A stretch of DNA of 64,000 nucleotides from Pseudomonadales bacterium (GCA_041395665.1 JAWLAB010000001.1:372001-436000); one strand, 5' to 3'. Positions 43,401-52,299 are shown, counted from the stretch's first letter. Program-made: numbers and translations. The notes: a model not told the origin generated them from the letters alone.

Positions 43401-44852
43401 TGGCTCGGTTATTACGCGCCACTCAACAACACGTTGGTATTCACCGAGGCTTTTGATTTATCCGCTGTCACTTACAGCGTTGAAACCATAGCACCAGAAA
43501 ATAACGGCATTCATTTTGACGCACGCAGGCCTTATGCCGACTACGGTGATGACGACTGGCATACCGATATCAACACAAAAATCACCCTACATATCGGCGG
43601 CGCAGATGTGACTGTACTGACTGGTGAAGATTGGGCAAGAGATGGTGATGCCGACAGCGGACTTCGTGTGGAGGCCGGTGTACAAACGGTAGTGTTAGCC
43701 GATGGTAGTTCAATGCGTTGGGATGAGTTGCTGAGCCGCGCATCGTTATCAGAAGAGTCACACACACGCCAACATTTAGCGACACAATTATTCACACAAA
43801 CCTATAACGAAAGTGCGCCAGCCGTTGTAGCGCTTACGGCACAAGATTTACTCGGTAATTCAATGAGTGATGCAGAAAAATTGCGTTGGCAAATCACTGG
43901 TGTAGAAATGATTTCTGGTAATTTTTTACCTGATCAATACGATGTCGACGGCGATGGCGATACCACTGATCAAACCTTTTTATTCATAGAAAATTTATGG
44001 GGTAGCGGCAAAAATTATGTCGGCTTTATGCCAAACACGAGCGCTGGCAATGCCAGCTTTGCTTACACTTTGCAGCGCGATGATGGCTTGATGATTCAAT
44101 CCACTATGCAAGTGGTGGTGCAAGAAAACACCGGCAGCTTAATCGGCAGCGGCAACGCGGATGTGTTGGACGGCGGGCAATCCACCGCAGCACTCACTAT
44201 CGACGGTGCAAGTGGCGACGACAGAATTTTTGACGGTTTTGGCGATGACTTCGTGCAAGGCGGCGCAGGCAACGATGTGCTTTCGTTTGGCAATTGGGCG
44301 GATAACGGCAACGATATTTTTGATGGCGGCGAAGGCAATGACATCTTGGATGCTGGTTGGGGCGAAGATTTTTTAATCGGTGGTGCGGGCAATGATTTAT
44401 ATATTGAAGGCAATTTGTGGTCCGGCGATCACACACTGATCGACAATACTGGCGGCGCAGCCGATGATATCGACACTTTGCAAATTGGTCAGCAGGGTTA
44501 CGGTGTGTGGGATTACCGCACGCTGTGGTTTACCCGCGAAGGCAATGATTTATTGATTGATCAATTGGATGAATTAGCCGATGGCGAAATTTGTATCCGC
44601 GATTGGTATGCAGAAATTGACGATGGCAGTGGTGTTATCAATACGGTGGGTGAAGGCCGTCTCGATGCGATACAAGTCAAGCAAGATGATGGCGCAATCC
44701 TGATGGCAGACACCAACAGCGAAGCGTTTGAAATGTTGGTGCAAGCCATGGCGCAATTTGGCAGTAAACCCGCCGCCGTGACCGATGTTGTTGCTTCGTT
44801 GCAGGACGAGTACAGCGCGGCGTGGCAGTTAGCAACGCCGCAGGCGGCGTAG
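40431..44852 (+). CDS. Unit 3 RTX protein: long calcium-binding and export region
   Basis: 1473 uninterrupted residues. Dense RTX nonapeptides (GGxGxDxLx) lie at about 45-300, again near 480-530, 935-975 and 1245-1320. They would bind Ca(II) in parallel beta-rolls after export. In between are beta-rich segments and an acidic 'DVDGDGDTTDQTF' loop. The C-terminal ~150 residues ('LWFTREGNDLLIDQLD', 'EICIRDWYAE', 'FEMLVQAMAQF', 'SLQDEYSAAWQLA') fit the haemolysin-type domain plus uncleaved T1SS signal. This is the only unit with a secretion end. The ORF opens with a fortuitous TTG; its true start is upstream at 37878 through several frameshifts. Confidence 0.85.
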   Translation: MAFSDFIAPDEIPEIDDYSRAHFYQKSGDEVTLRYTFKEKMDYNDVIDGGTGNDLIQGEIGADNLSGGAGNDVLFGDRVFGAGFFIEGAPPKNFQSLDKKFHGDDVVDGGAGEDLLVGGGGADRLIGGDGNDTVYGDVGLDKIEYGANTADAPALQASDEGWWGNDLLLGGAGNDALVGEGGDDLLDGGAGDDHLYGDWANWQMQAYANVGAKTGNDTLYGGDGNDQLMGNSGDDVLEGGRGDDRLYGDSFDGAGFSGEGDDVLVGGVGDDFLFGGDGEDTLTGGSGNDQLQGGAGDDCYVIGTGDGQDTISDSEGRNTLRVMVNKVDIETAGDGSSVVYLSADHSQAVGFVDSSLSHFVLRSVNSDKVEQNQHIAASVGNGSTPVYAVNTDMGGTVSISSVGDAGVALRLTGEQHTFVAPPAMTVDAGGAHIALEQADGTELTVSLERWDQMVAVTDRYGFELGFTLDASTGQDGVLNGRGGDDVIAGGDSDETLYGNEGNDTLSGGGGNDRLLGGIGNDLYWFGATDNGSDIVQDEEGSNRLRFDHLSGDQAVLNVQVGTLGVQVLTSSGGSDIAMLDNASWQAITACETVDGVAISRYRYRVEAGASVNLSPRFVDANNVVLLPTGSALADFSAGRSLADPQDLLLKSNDGTFIRLENYFADSDRWSIGSDSETSQPLSAWLGGNLDDDYSTDWFLSEQLAAIQPMGKKGNTLGDLQSVVLNQQYQAENARIGSYTFAGVRSEVISLDGSPLVLGASESDTVRLSERTLEVVVLEPVYRDYYVTGQVFNLPVDDPAWNSLAVNGYVTLQEHGDGTATAMVSGHYEHRQIDTEERVITYSETIADITRSFTQYTVIGSEADDVLAAEGAFLGTVAVGEGNNSVRLGGDHQNLWSPWQPRGSLAAPGAYITTGSGDDSLVGTRGNDVFSAGGGTNQLVGGAGDDVYYVSLANGSKTTITDAAVEGVYSWGQGAGGDAQADPATRRDGNDWLGYYAPLNNTLVFTEAFDLSAVTYSVETIAPENNGIHFDARRPYADYGDDDWHTDINTKITLHIGGADVTVLTGEDWARDGDADSGLRVEAGVQTVVLADGSSMRWDELLSRASLSEESHTRQHLATQLFTQTYNESAPAVVALTAQDLLGNSMSDAEKLRWQITGVEMISGNFLPDQYDVDGDGDTTDQTFLFIENLWGSGKNYVGFMPNTSAGNASFAYTLQRDDGLMIQSTMQVVVQENTGSLIGSGNADVLDGGQSTAALTIDGASGDDRIFDGFGDDFVQGGAGNDVLSFGNWADNGNDIFDGGEGNDILDAGWGEDFLIGGAGNDLYIEGNLWSGDHTLIDNTGGAADDIDTLQIGQQGYGVWDYRTLWFTREGNDLLIDQLDELADGEICIRDWYAEIDDGSGVINTVGEGRLDAIQVKQDDGAILMADTNSEAFEMLVQAMAQFGSKPAAVTDVVASLQDEYSAAWQLATPQAA

Positions 44853-44862
44853 ATTTATTTTT
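44835..44862 (+). terminator. Rho-independent terminator of the RTX operon
   Basis: ACGCCG-CAGG-CGGCGT is a perfect 6-bp stem with a 4-nt loop, followed by AGATTTATTTTT. It overlaps the last codons of the RTX gene and faces the convergent trmO end. Confidence 0.7.
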
Positions 44863-45565
44863 CAGCGTGCTGCATCAAATGGGTAATCTTGACGCAGCAT
44901 TCAACAACACAAAACCGCACATTGATATTCTCCAACCACACACCGTACTCGTGCGTATCATTTTGTTGTTGTCGATACGCGGGTCGCGGGTCTTGCGCTA
45001 ACACCGCATCAATCAATGCGCGAAGATTTTCAGTCACAGTCAAACTGTTTGCATCATTTTCTGCGCGCTCGCTCCACTGCACGGTGAGCGTGGCAGGTTT
45101 TTCTGGTGCAAACCCACCGCGCGCTTGCGGCAGTGCATCGGCGTAAGGGATATACGGTTTGATGTCGAGTATCGGCGTGCCATCCAGTAAATCGGCGCCG
45201 CGCAAACGCAATATTTTTCCTTTCTCGCCATCCATTACTTCAAGCAATTCCACCACGGATAAACCGATAGGATTTGGGCGAAACATACTGCGCGTGGCAA
45301 ACACACCGCGCGTTTCATTGCCGCCCAGTCGCGGTGGGCGCACGCTTGCTTGCCAGCCCTGCTCGGCGGTGGCGTGAAAAATAAAACTCAACCACAGATG
45401 CGAAAATTCTTCTAATCCACGCAAGCATTCTTCGGTGTTAAACGGTGGATACAACACCAGCGTGCTTTCGGCTTCTGGCACTAAACCAGGCTGGCGCGGG
45501 ATACCAAATTTTTCACGAAACGGTGAGCGCAAAACGCCAATGGCTTGAAAGGTATACTGATCCAC
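44855..45565 (-). CDS. trmO: tRNA (N6-threonylcarbamoyladenosine37-N6)-methyltransferase TrmO
   Basis: About 236 residues from GTG 45565, the usual size. 'FQAIGVLRSPFREKFGIPRQPGLVPEA' (split by position) is the TrmO/TsaA N-terminal signature, followed by 'EFSHLWLSFIFH', 'RPPRLGGNETRGVFATRSMFRPNPIGLSVVEL' and 'LDGTPILDIKPYIPYAD'. It methylates t6A37 of certain tRNAs using SAM. The frame extends to 45700, but this would overlap the 5' end of the divergent synthase gene and adds non-homologous residues. The start codons of the two genes are only about 10-20 bp apart. Confidence 0.9.
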   Translation of the reverse strand: MDQYTFQAIGVLRSPFREKFGIPRQPGLVPEAESTLVLYPPFNTEECLRGLEEFSHLWLSFIFHATAEQGWQASVRPPRLGGNETRGVFATRSMFRPNPIGLSVVELLEVMDGEKGKILRLRGADLLDGTPILDIKPYIPYADALPQARGGFAPEKPATLTVQWSERAENDANSLTVTENLRALIDAVLAQDPRPAYRQQQNDTHEYGVWLENINVRFCVVECCVKITHLMQHAEK

Positions 45566-45585
45566 ACTGCATGCCGATGTTGATG

Positions 45586-46501
45586 ATGAAAAACACCTTA
45601 CCACAATCCCCTGTTTTACCACTGCATAACGGCGTACGAGCCAGTTGCGTGCAAGTGCCAAGTGGTAAGTGGGATACGGCGCTACATTTTTTATGCACAT
45701 TTTTCCGCGATTGATGAGGCGACTTGGCGTTCGCGCTTTGCGCGCGGCTTGGTGTTGGATGCAGATGGCAGGGTGTTATCGCCAGAAATAACCTGCAAGG
45801 CTGGCGATAGGATTTATTACTATCGCGAAGTGGCACAAGAAGTGGTTATTCCCTTGCAAGAAAAAATTCTGTATTGCGATGAGCACTTTTTAGTCGCAGA
45901 CAAGCCACATTTTCTGCCAGTAATTCCTTCAGGAAAGTATGTGCAGCAAACACTGCTGGCGCGCTTGCAGCAAACAACGGGCATCGCGCATTTATCGCCT
46001 ATCCATCGCATCGATAAAGACACGGCGGGCTTGGTGCTGTTTTCTACCAATCCAAAAACGCGCGATGCCTATCAGGCCTTATTTCGCCAGCACGCAGTGG
46101 AAAAAACTTATCACGCGATTGCACCTATCAATCCTAGTTTGTATTTTCCATTGCAGTACAGCAGTCGTGTAGTGGAAGACGAGCAGTTTTTTCGCAGCAA
46201 AGAAATAGCGGGTAAAACGAATAGTGAAACGCATTTGTCGATCATTGATCAAAGCGATCGTCTGGCTTTGTATGCCTTAAAACCGATCACAGGAAAGAAA
46301 CATCAGCTGCGCGTACAGATGGCCGCATTAAAAATTCCGATAGTGAATGATGTGTTATATCCGCTGGTGACGCAGCGTGAGGATGATGATTTTTCACGGC
46401 CTTTACAGTTGTTGGCAAAATCCATTGCTTTTATTGATCCCATGACACAACAGCCGCGTTATTTTGAAAGCGAGCAAAGTTTATCGCTCAATAAGATTTA
46501 A
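45586..46501 (+). CDS. RluA-family pseudouridine synthase, one homopolymer frameshift
   Basis: The long frame (45662-46501) carries the catalytic region 'LSPIHRIDKDTAGLVLF' (Asp nucleophile) and 'KPITGKKHQLRVQMAAL' near the C-terminus. The true N-terminus lies in another frame: from ATG 45586 (or 45571-45583) 'MKNTLPQSPVLPLHNGVRASC' and 'GKWDTALHF' are typical of this subfamily. Removing one T of the T6 at 45687-45692 joins it to 'AHFSAIDEATWRSRF'. It isomerises uridine in rRNA or tRNA; the target is unknown. The indel may be real or a consensus error. Confidence 0.75.
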
Positions 46502-46506
46502 CAGTG

Positions 46507-47259
46507 CTACAAAAGCTTTAATTGTTCACGCAGTTGTGTGACATTGCGGCGGCTGATAGCTGGCTTAAAGTCGATGCCCTGTATGGTGAGTAAATAGTGA
46601 CCTTCTGATTTTTTTTCCATACTTTGCACATGAGCGATAGAGGCTAAAGCGTTGCGGTGTACACGCACGAAACGATCGCCAAACTCTTCTTCTAAATCTT
46701 TGAGCGGGTCGTCAATTAGCAATTCGCCTTTGGTGTGGTACACCGTGACATATTTGTGATCCGCGATAAAACAGCGTACTTCGCTGACAGGCAGCAATAC
46801 CAAGCCGTGCCGTGTGCTGGCGCTGATGTGCTGGCGTGCGGCTGTTTTTTTAGTCGATACTTCAGGCTGAGTGCTGGCAGAAATCTGCACTAACTGCGCG
46901 CGATTGGGCTTGATGGCGGTATTGAGAGCAGTTAAAAGTTGTTCGGCTTTGACAGGTTTTAATAAATAGCCAACCGCTTGTGTTTGAAAGGCTTCCAACG
47001 CGTGCTCGCCGTAAGCGGTACAAAAAATAATCGCGGGGGGATTGTCGAGTTTGGTTAAGTGACGCGCCACTTCCAAGCCATCCATGCCGGGCATGCGAAT
47101 ATCCAGCAGCACAATATCCGGCTGTAATTTTTCCACTTGTTCAATGGCTTCATAGCCGTTGTTCGCTTCGCCGACAACACAGTGTTGTTCCGATTTTTCA
47201 ATCAAGCGCGCCAAACGGTCGCGTGCTAATTTTTCATCATCGACGATAAGAATATTCAT
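46507..47259 (-). CDS. algR: LytTR-type response regulator (AlgR-like)
   Basis: 250 residues. The receiver has 'ILIVDDEKLARDRLARLI' and 'IVLLDIRMPGMDGLEVARHL' (phosphoacceptor Asp ~54). The LytTR DNA-binding domain has 'FIADHKYVTVYHTKGELLIDDPLKDLEEEFGDRFVRVHRNALASIAHV'. This is the AlgR layout. It overlaps the sensor gene by ATGA; together with argH this reproduces the Pseudomonas argH-algZ-algR order, here followed by the convergent synthase instead of hemC. Likely controls exopolysaccharide, pili or metabolism genes (inference). Confidence 0.88.
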   Translation of the reverse strand: MNILIVDDEKLARDRLARLIEKSEQHCVVGEANNGYEAIEQVEKLQPDIVLLDIRMPGMDGLEVARHLTKLDNPPAIIFCTAYGEHALEAFQTQAVGYLLKPVKAEQLLTALNTAIKPNRAQLVQISASTQPEVSTKKTAARQHISASTRHGLVLLPVSEVRCFIADHKYVTVYHTKGELLIDDPLKDLEEEFGDRFVRVHRNALASIAHVQSMEKKSEGHYLLTIQGIDFKPAISRRNVTQLREQLKLL

Positions 47260-48338
47260 GCACGCGCTCCTGTGTGCAGAGGGATACTAAACTGTACGGT
47301 GAACAGGTTTTTTTCTCGCAAGATAGAAAAATTAATAGCGCTGCCATAATGTGTTTTCAAACGCTGCTCTAAATTTTCTAAAGCCATACCGTTGCCGCTG
47401 CGTGCAATATTGGCCGTCTCTTCAGTAAAAGGATTGCTCACAACACAGCGTAGAATATCGTTATTATCACTGAGAGTGATGTTGATTGTGCCGCCTCGTG
47501 TCAGCGGTTGTATGCCGTGATAGATGGCATTTTCAATCAATGGCTGTAGAGAAAATGATGGAATTTTTACTTGAGGGTTTTGTAGTTGGATATCCCACTG
47601 CACTTGTAGTCTTTCTCCTAAGCGTAGCTGCTCGATGTGGATATAGCGTTGGCATAAAGAAATTTCTTGCTCCAGTGCCACCAAATCTTCTGCTGCCGAT
47701 AAACTGGCGCGAAACAATGCGCTCATGTCTTCGACTACGCGCTCGGCAGTGTCAGGATCGCTATCAATTAAACTGGCGATACTGTTCATGCTGTTGAATA
47801 AAAAATGCGGGCGAATACGCGATTGCAGAGATTGAAATCGTGCTTGTAGCGTGGCACGAATTTGTATTTCACGCTGTAAATGCAGTTGTTGTTGTAGATA
47901 GAAGTAGCGCAAGACCAAGCCAGACAAAATCCCGCCGATCGCCAAATGTTGGATCATCAACCATGCGCTCTGCGACCAATTCAGCGTGAGGTAGGCCATC
48001 AACCATTGGCCGGCGATTGCCACAGCAGCAATGACGGCCAGTAAACTGGCAAAACACAATGCCACGCCGGTTGTTGCCGTTACGCGTGGCAATAGTGGGC
48101 GCAAGCGGCATAAAACTGCTGCACCCACCAAGACGATCCACAAAATTTCGCAGGCCAGCAGTGAAAAGCGCGGCCAGTTAAATGCCGGCAGGGGCGATGC
48201 CGCGAGCGTCAGCACCAGCGCCAACAACTGACCCACCAAAATCAGCGGCAACAGCGCGGTGATGCTGCACAGGTCCGGCAGGTAGAAATATGTGTCGCGC
48301 TCGTCGGTGCGCGGTTCTAAACGGTCTAGTGAAGGCAT
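47256..48338 (-). CDS. algZ: Sensor histidine kinase (AlgZ/FimS, LytS-like)
   Basis: About 360 residues. N-terminal 'FYLPDLCSITALLPLILVGQLLALVL' and three more helices form the membrane part (about 25-165). The cytoplasmic His_kinase domain has 'RIRPHFLFNSMNSIASLIDSDPDTAE' (phosphoacceptor His), then the ATPase 'LQPLIENAIYHGIQPL' and a short G-box. This is the LytS/AlgZ type without HAMP. ATG 48338 fits the Pseudomonas start; a GTG at 48368 would add ten residues. Divergent from argH. Confidence 0.85.
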   Translation of the reverse strand: MPSLDRLEPRTDERDTYFYLPDLCSITALLPLILVGQLLALVLTLAASPLPAFNWPRFSLLACEILWIVLVGAAVLCRLRPLLPRVTATTGVALCFASLLAVIAAVAIAGQWLMAYLTLNWSQSAWLMIQHLAIGGILSGLVLRYFYLQQQLHLQREIQIRATLQARFQSLQSRIRPHFLFNSMNSIASLIDSDPDTAERVVEDMSALFRASLSAAEDLVALEQEISLCQRYIHIEQLRLGERLQVQWDIQLQNPQVKIPSFSLQPLIENAIYHGIQPLTRGGTINITLSDNNDILRCVVSNPFTEETANIARSGNGMALENLEQRLKTHYGSAINFSILREKNLFTVQFSIPLHTGARA

Positions 48339-48395
48339 ACTGATATAATCGATTCCCTGTAAATTCACACAAATCTTTGGCCGGACAACGACGCT

Positions 48396-49841
48396 ATGAG
48401 CGATAAAAAAACTTCATCCAGCACGACACAACACGGTGACGATAGCACGATTAAACCGTGGGGCGGTCGCTTCAGTGAAGCGACAGATGCGTTTGTGGAG
48501 CGTTTTACCGCCTCAGTGGTCTTTGATCAGCGTTTGTATCGACAAGACATTCGTGGCTCCTTGGCGCACGCGCAAATGCTGCACAGTGTTGGCGTACTCA
48601 CAGATGCCGATTTTTCAGCGATTCAAAAAGGGCTGCGCGCTATTTTGGCGCAGATTGAGGCCGGTCAATTTGAGTGGTCGATTGCGCTGGAAGATGTGCA
48701 CATGAATATCGAGGCGCGCCTGACAGATGCGATCGGCATTGCTGGAAAAAAATTGCACACCGGTCGTTCGCGCAACGACCAAGTCGCCACCGATGTGCGT
48801 CTGTATTTGCGCGATGAAATTGACAATATTTTATGTGAGTTGACGCGCTTGCAACGCGGCATGGTGGAGTTGGCGGCTCGCGAGCACGCCACCATCATGC
48901 CTGGCTTCACGCATTTGCAAACCGCGCAACCGATTACTTTTGGGCATCACCTGTTGGCGTGGAATGAAATGTTGGAGCGCGATTATTCGCGTCTGCAAGA
49001 TTGCCGTAAACGCTTGAACCAATCACCGTTGGGCGCGGCGGCGTTGGCGGGCACGACTTATCCTATTGATCGCGCGCAAACCGCATCACTGCTCGGTTTT
49101 GATAAGCCGACAGAAAACTCACTCGATTCCGTTAGTGATCGCGATTTTGCGATTGAGTTTTGTGCTGCTGCGGCATTGATTACCACGCACTTGTCGCGCA
49201 TGAGTGAGGAGCTGGTGTTGTGGACTTCCTCACAATTTAATTTTGTCAATTTGCCCGATCGTTTTTGCACCGGCTCTTCCATCATGCCGCAGAAAAAAAA
49301 TCCCGATGTGCCGGAATTGGTGCGCGGAAAAAGCGGGCGTGTGAATGGTCATCTCATTGCATTACTGACGCTGATGAAAAGTCAGCCGTTGGCGTATAAC
49401 AAAGACAATCAAGAAGACAAAGAACCGCTGTTCGATACCATTGATACGGTGAAAGATTGCTTGCGCGCTTTTGCTGACATGATTCCTGCCATTCAACCGA
49501 AAAAAGAAGTGATGTACGAAGCGGCGCGCCGTGGTTTTGCGACAGCAACCGATCTCGCCGATTATTTAGTGCGCAAAGGTGTGGCGTTTCGTGATGCACA
49601 TGAAATTGTCGGCAAAGCTGTGGGGCACGGCGTTAGCACGGGCAAAGATTTAGCGGAAATGTCGTTGGCAGAATTACAGTCGTTTGGTGCGATGATCGAG
49701 AACGATGTGTTTGCGGTGTTGACGCTGGAAGGTTCAGTCAATGCGCGCAATCACATCGGCGGCACTGCACCGGCGCAAGTGAAAGCTGCTGCTGCGCGCG
49801 CTGCTGCGTTGTTGGATGTGCGCGGGCGCTGTGCGTCATAA
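48396..49841 (+). CDS. argH: Argininosuccinate lyase
   Basis: 481 residues. 'KPWGGRFSEATDAFVERFTASV' opens the enzyme. 'TGRSRNDQVATDVRLYLRDEI', 'THLQTAQPITFGHHLLAW' and the fumarase-superfamily signature 'GSSIMPQKKNPDVPEL' carry catalytic Ser and Lys. It splits argininosuccinate into arginine and fumarate, the last step of arginine synthesis. An extra ~20 residues rich in Ser/Thr precede the conserved start. Divergent from the algZ-like gene. Confidence 0.97.
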   Translation: MSDKKTSSSTTQHGDDSTIKPWGGRFSEATDAFVERFTASVVFDQRLYRQDIRGSLAHAQMLHSVGVLTDADFSAIQKGLRAILAQIEAGQFEWSIALEDVHMNIEARLTDAIGIAGKKLHTGRSRNDQVATDVRLYLRDEIDNILCELTRLQRGMVELAAREHATIMPGFTHLQTAQPITFGHHLLAWNEMLERDYSRLQDCRKRLNQSPLGAAALAGTTYPIDRAQTASLLGFDKPTENSLDSVSDRDFAIEFCAAAALITTHLSRMSEELVLWTSSQFNFVNLPDRFCTGSSIMPQKKNPDVPELVRGKSGRVNGHLIALLTLMKSQPLAYNKDNQEDKEPLFDTIDTVKDCLRAFADMIPAIQPKKEVMYEAARRGFATATDLADYLVRKGVAFRDAHEIVGKAVGHGVSTGKDLAEMSLAELQSFGAMIENDVFAVLTLEGSVNARNHIGGTAPAQVKAAAARAAALLDVRGRCAS

Positions 49842-49909
49842 AGAAAGGCATATTCAAAATATCGTGGTAATTTTTGAAGATAGCTCTCTAGCACGGAGAT
49901 GTTGTTGAT

Positions 49910-52288
49910 ATGAATAATAAAGAAGTTAGCAACGAGGAGTTACACGATTTAGATGCCTGGTGGCGTGCGTGTAATTATTTAGCTGCAGGTATGATTTATC
50001 TGCGCGACAACCCACTGTTGCGCGAACCATTGCAATCATCACATATCAAAAAACGCTTGTTAGGCCATTGGGGTTCTAGCCCTGGGCTTTCATTTATTTA
50101 CACGCACCTCAATCGCATTATTCGCGCTTACGAACAAGAAGTAATTTTTCTTGCTGGTCCTGGGCACGGCGCGCCTGGCGTATTGGCGCCTGTGTATCTT
50201 GAAGGGACTTATTCAGAGTATTACCCAAACAAGGCGGAAGATGAAAATGGCATGCGTGAATTTTTTCGCGCATTTTCTTTTCCGGGCGGTATTGGTAGTC
50301 ATTGCACACCAGAATTGCCGGGCTCGATTCATGAAGGTGGAGAGCTTGGTTATTCGCTCTCTCATGCATTTGGTGCTGCATTTGATAATCCGGAGTTGAT
50401 TGTTGCGGTTGCAGTAGGCGATGGTGAAGCGGAAACAGGTCCGCTGGCAACTTCATGGCACAGCAATAAATTTCTCAATCCTGCACGCGATGGTGCTGTG
50501 TTGCCTGTGCTGCATTTGAATGGTTACAAAATTAATAACCCCACTATTTTGTCGCGCATCAGTCATGAAGAATTGCGTGCATTATTTTGCGGCTATGGTT
50601 GGGAGCCTTATTTTGTTGAAGGCGATGAGCCTATGGCATTGCATCAACAGATGGCGCAAATATTGGATCATTGCGTGCAGCGCATTCATGCCATCTGGCA
50701 AAAAGCACGCGAAAACAGTGCAGCAAAAAATGCAGTAGAAAGACCGCGTTGGCCGATGATTGTGTTGCGTACCCCGAAGGGTTGGACGGGGCCTGAGGAA
50801 GTAGACGGCCATCGCGTGGCTGGTTTTTGGCGTGCGCATCAAGTGCCGCTGCAAAAAGTGCGTGAAAATCCAGAACATCTTGCGCAATTAGAACAGTGGT
50901 TGCTCAGCTATCGTCCACACGAATTGTTTGATGAGCAGGGCGCGTTGTTGCCTCACTTGAAGGCGTTGTCACCGGTTGGTGCGCGCCGCATGGGTGCCAA
51001 TCCGCATACCAATGGTGGCTTAGTGCGTCGCGCGCTGCGTCTACCCGATTTTTGTGATTATGCCGTTAGTGTTTCTGCTGCCGGTGAAAGCGCTGCAGAA
51101 AATACGCGACCACTCGGCCAGTTTCTGCGCGATGTAATGCAGCAAAATATGCACAACTTCCGTGTGTTTTCACCGGATGAAAACACTTCCAATAAATTGG
51201 ATGATATTTACACCGTCAGTAAAAAAACATGGATGGCTGATTTTCTGCCGGAAGATGCTGATGGTGGACAACTGTCTGCAGATGGTCGCGTCATGGAAAT
51301 GTTATCCGAACACACTTTAGAAGGATGGTTGGAAGGCTATTTGCTCACTGGCCGCCACGGATTTTTTTCAACGTATGAAGCGTTTGTGCATGTCATTGAT
51401 TCCATGTTTAACCAACACGCCAAATGGTTGGATATGTGCAGCAAAGTGTCGTGGCGTGCACCAGTTTCCTCGTTAAATTTGTTGATCACTTCGACCGTAT
51501 GGCGACAAGATCACAATGGTTTTACGCATCAAGATCCTGGATTTTTAGATGTGGTGCTCAATAAAAGCCCATCGGTTACGCGTATTTATTTGCCACCTGA
51601 CGCCAATACTTTGTTGTGTGTGGCAAATCATTGTCTAAAAAGTGAAGACTACATCAATGTCATCGTTGCGGATAAACAAAAGCATCTGCAGTATCTCAAT
51701 ATGGATGACGCGATTAAACATTGCGTCAAAGGCATAGATATTTGGCAGTGGGCCAGCAATGACAACGGCGAAGAACCGGATGTCGTGATGGTTGGTTGCG
51801 GCGATGTCACTACAAAAGAAGCGCTCGCTGCGACGCAATTGTTGCGAAAAGCGTTTCCATCATTGCGTATTCGATTTATCAATGTGATTGATCTGTATCG
51901 TTTAGTGCCGCCGAGTGAACATCCACACGGCTTGAATGATGCAGACTTTGATAGTTTATTTACTACGAATAAGCCGATTATTTTTAATTTCCACGGTTAT
52001 CCGTGGCTGATTCATCGTCTTACTTATCGCCGCACTAATCACGACAATTTGCATGTGCGCGGTTATAAAGAAAAAGGCAGTATCAACACGCCGATGGAAT
52101 TGGCGATAGAAAATCAAATTGATCGGTTTAGTTTGGCGATTGATGTGCTCAATCGTGTGCCGGCGCTGTCAGAAATCGGCGCGCATGCGCGAGAAACATG
52201 GCGCAGCAAGCAGATTGAGTGTCGCATGTATGCGCATGAACACGGTGTTGATTTACCGGAAATTGATGAGTGGGTGTGGGGCGAATAA
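49910..52288 (+). CDS. xfp: Xylulose-5-phosphate/fructose-6-phosphate phosphoketolase
   Basis: 792 residues, full length for the family. It has the N-terminal XFP domain ('LLGHWGSSPGLSFIYTHLNR', 'FLAGPGHGAPG', 'PGGIGSHCTPELPGSIHEGGELGYSLSHAFGA'), the TPP motif 'VGDGEAETGPLATSWHSNKF', the central domain ('TGRHGFFSTYEAFVH') and the C-terminal 'NFHGYPWLIHRLTYRR'. It cleaves Xu5P or F6P to acetyl phosphate plus a sugar phosphate. No acetate kinase or phosphotransacetylase gene is nearby. CGGAGATG precedes the ATG. Confidence 0.95.
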   Translation: MNNKEVSNEELHDLDAWWRACNYLAAGMIYLRDNPLLREPLQSSHIKKRLLGHWGSSPGLSFIYTHLNRIIRAYEQEVIFLAGPGHGAPGVLAPVYLEGTYSEYYPNKAEDENGMREFFRAFSFPGGIGSHCTPELPGSIHEGGELGYSLSHAFGAAFDNPELIVAVAVGDGEAETGPLATSWHSNKFLNPARDGAVLPVLHLNGYKINNPTILSRISHEELRALFCGYGWEPYFVEGDEPMALHQQMAQILDHCVQRIHAIWQKARENSAAKNAVERPRWPMIVLRTPKGWTGPEEVDGHRVAGFWRAHQVPLQKVRENPEHLAQLEQWLLSYRPHELFDEQGALLPHLKALSPVGARRMGANPHTNGGLVRRALRLPDFCDYAVSVSAAGESAAENTRPLGQFLRDVMQQNMHNFRVFSPDENTSNKLDDIYTVSKKTWMADFLPEDADGGQLSADGRVMEMLSEHTLEGWLEGYLLTGRHGFFSTYEAFVHVIDSMFNQHAKWLDMCSKVSWRAPVSSLNLLITSTVWRQDHNGFTHQDPGFLDVVLNKSPSVTRIYLPPDANTLLCVANHCLKSEDYINVIVADKQKHLQYLNMDDAIKHCVKGIDIWQWASNDNGEEPDVVMVGCGDVTTKEALAATQLLRKAFPSLRIRFINVIDLYRLVPPSEHPHGLNDADFDSLFTTNKPIIFNFHGYPWLIHRLTYRRTNHDNLHVRGYKEKGSINTPMELAIENQIDRFSLAIDVLNRVPALSEIGAHARETWRSKQIECRMYAHEHGVDLPEIDEWVWGE

Positions 52289-52299
52289 TAATAGCGCGA

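Noticed and set aside
45566..45700. Longer TrmO starting at 45700
   Set aside because: The extra residues do not fit the family start and are the antisense of the synthase N-terminus.
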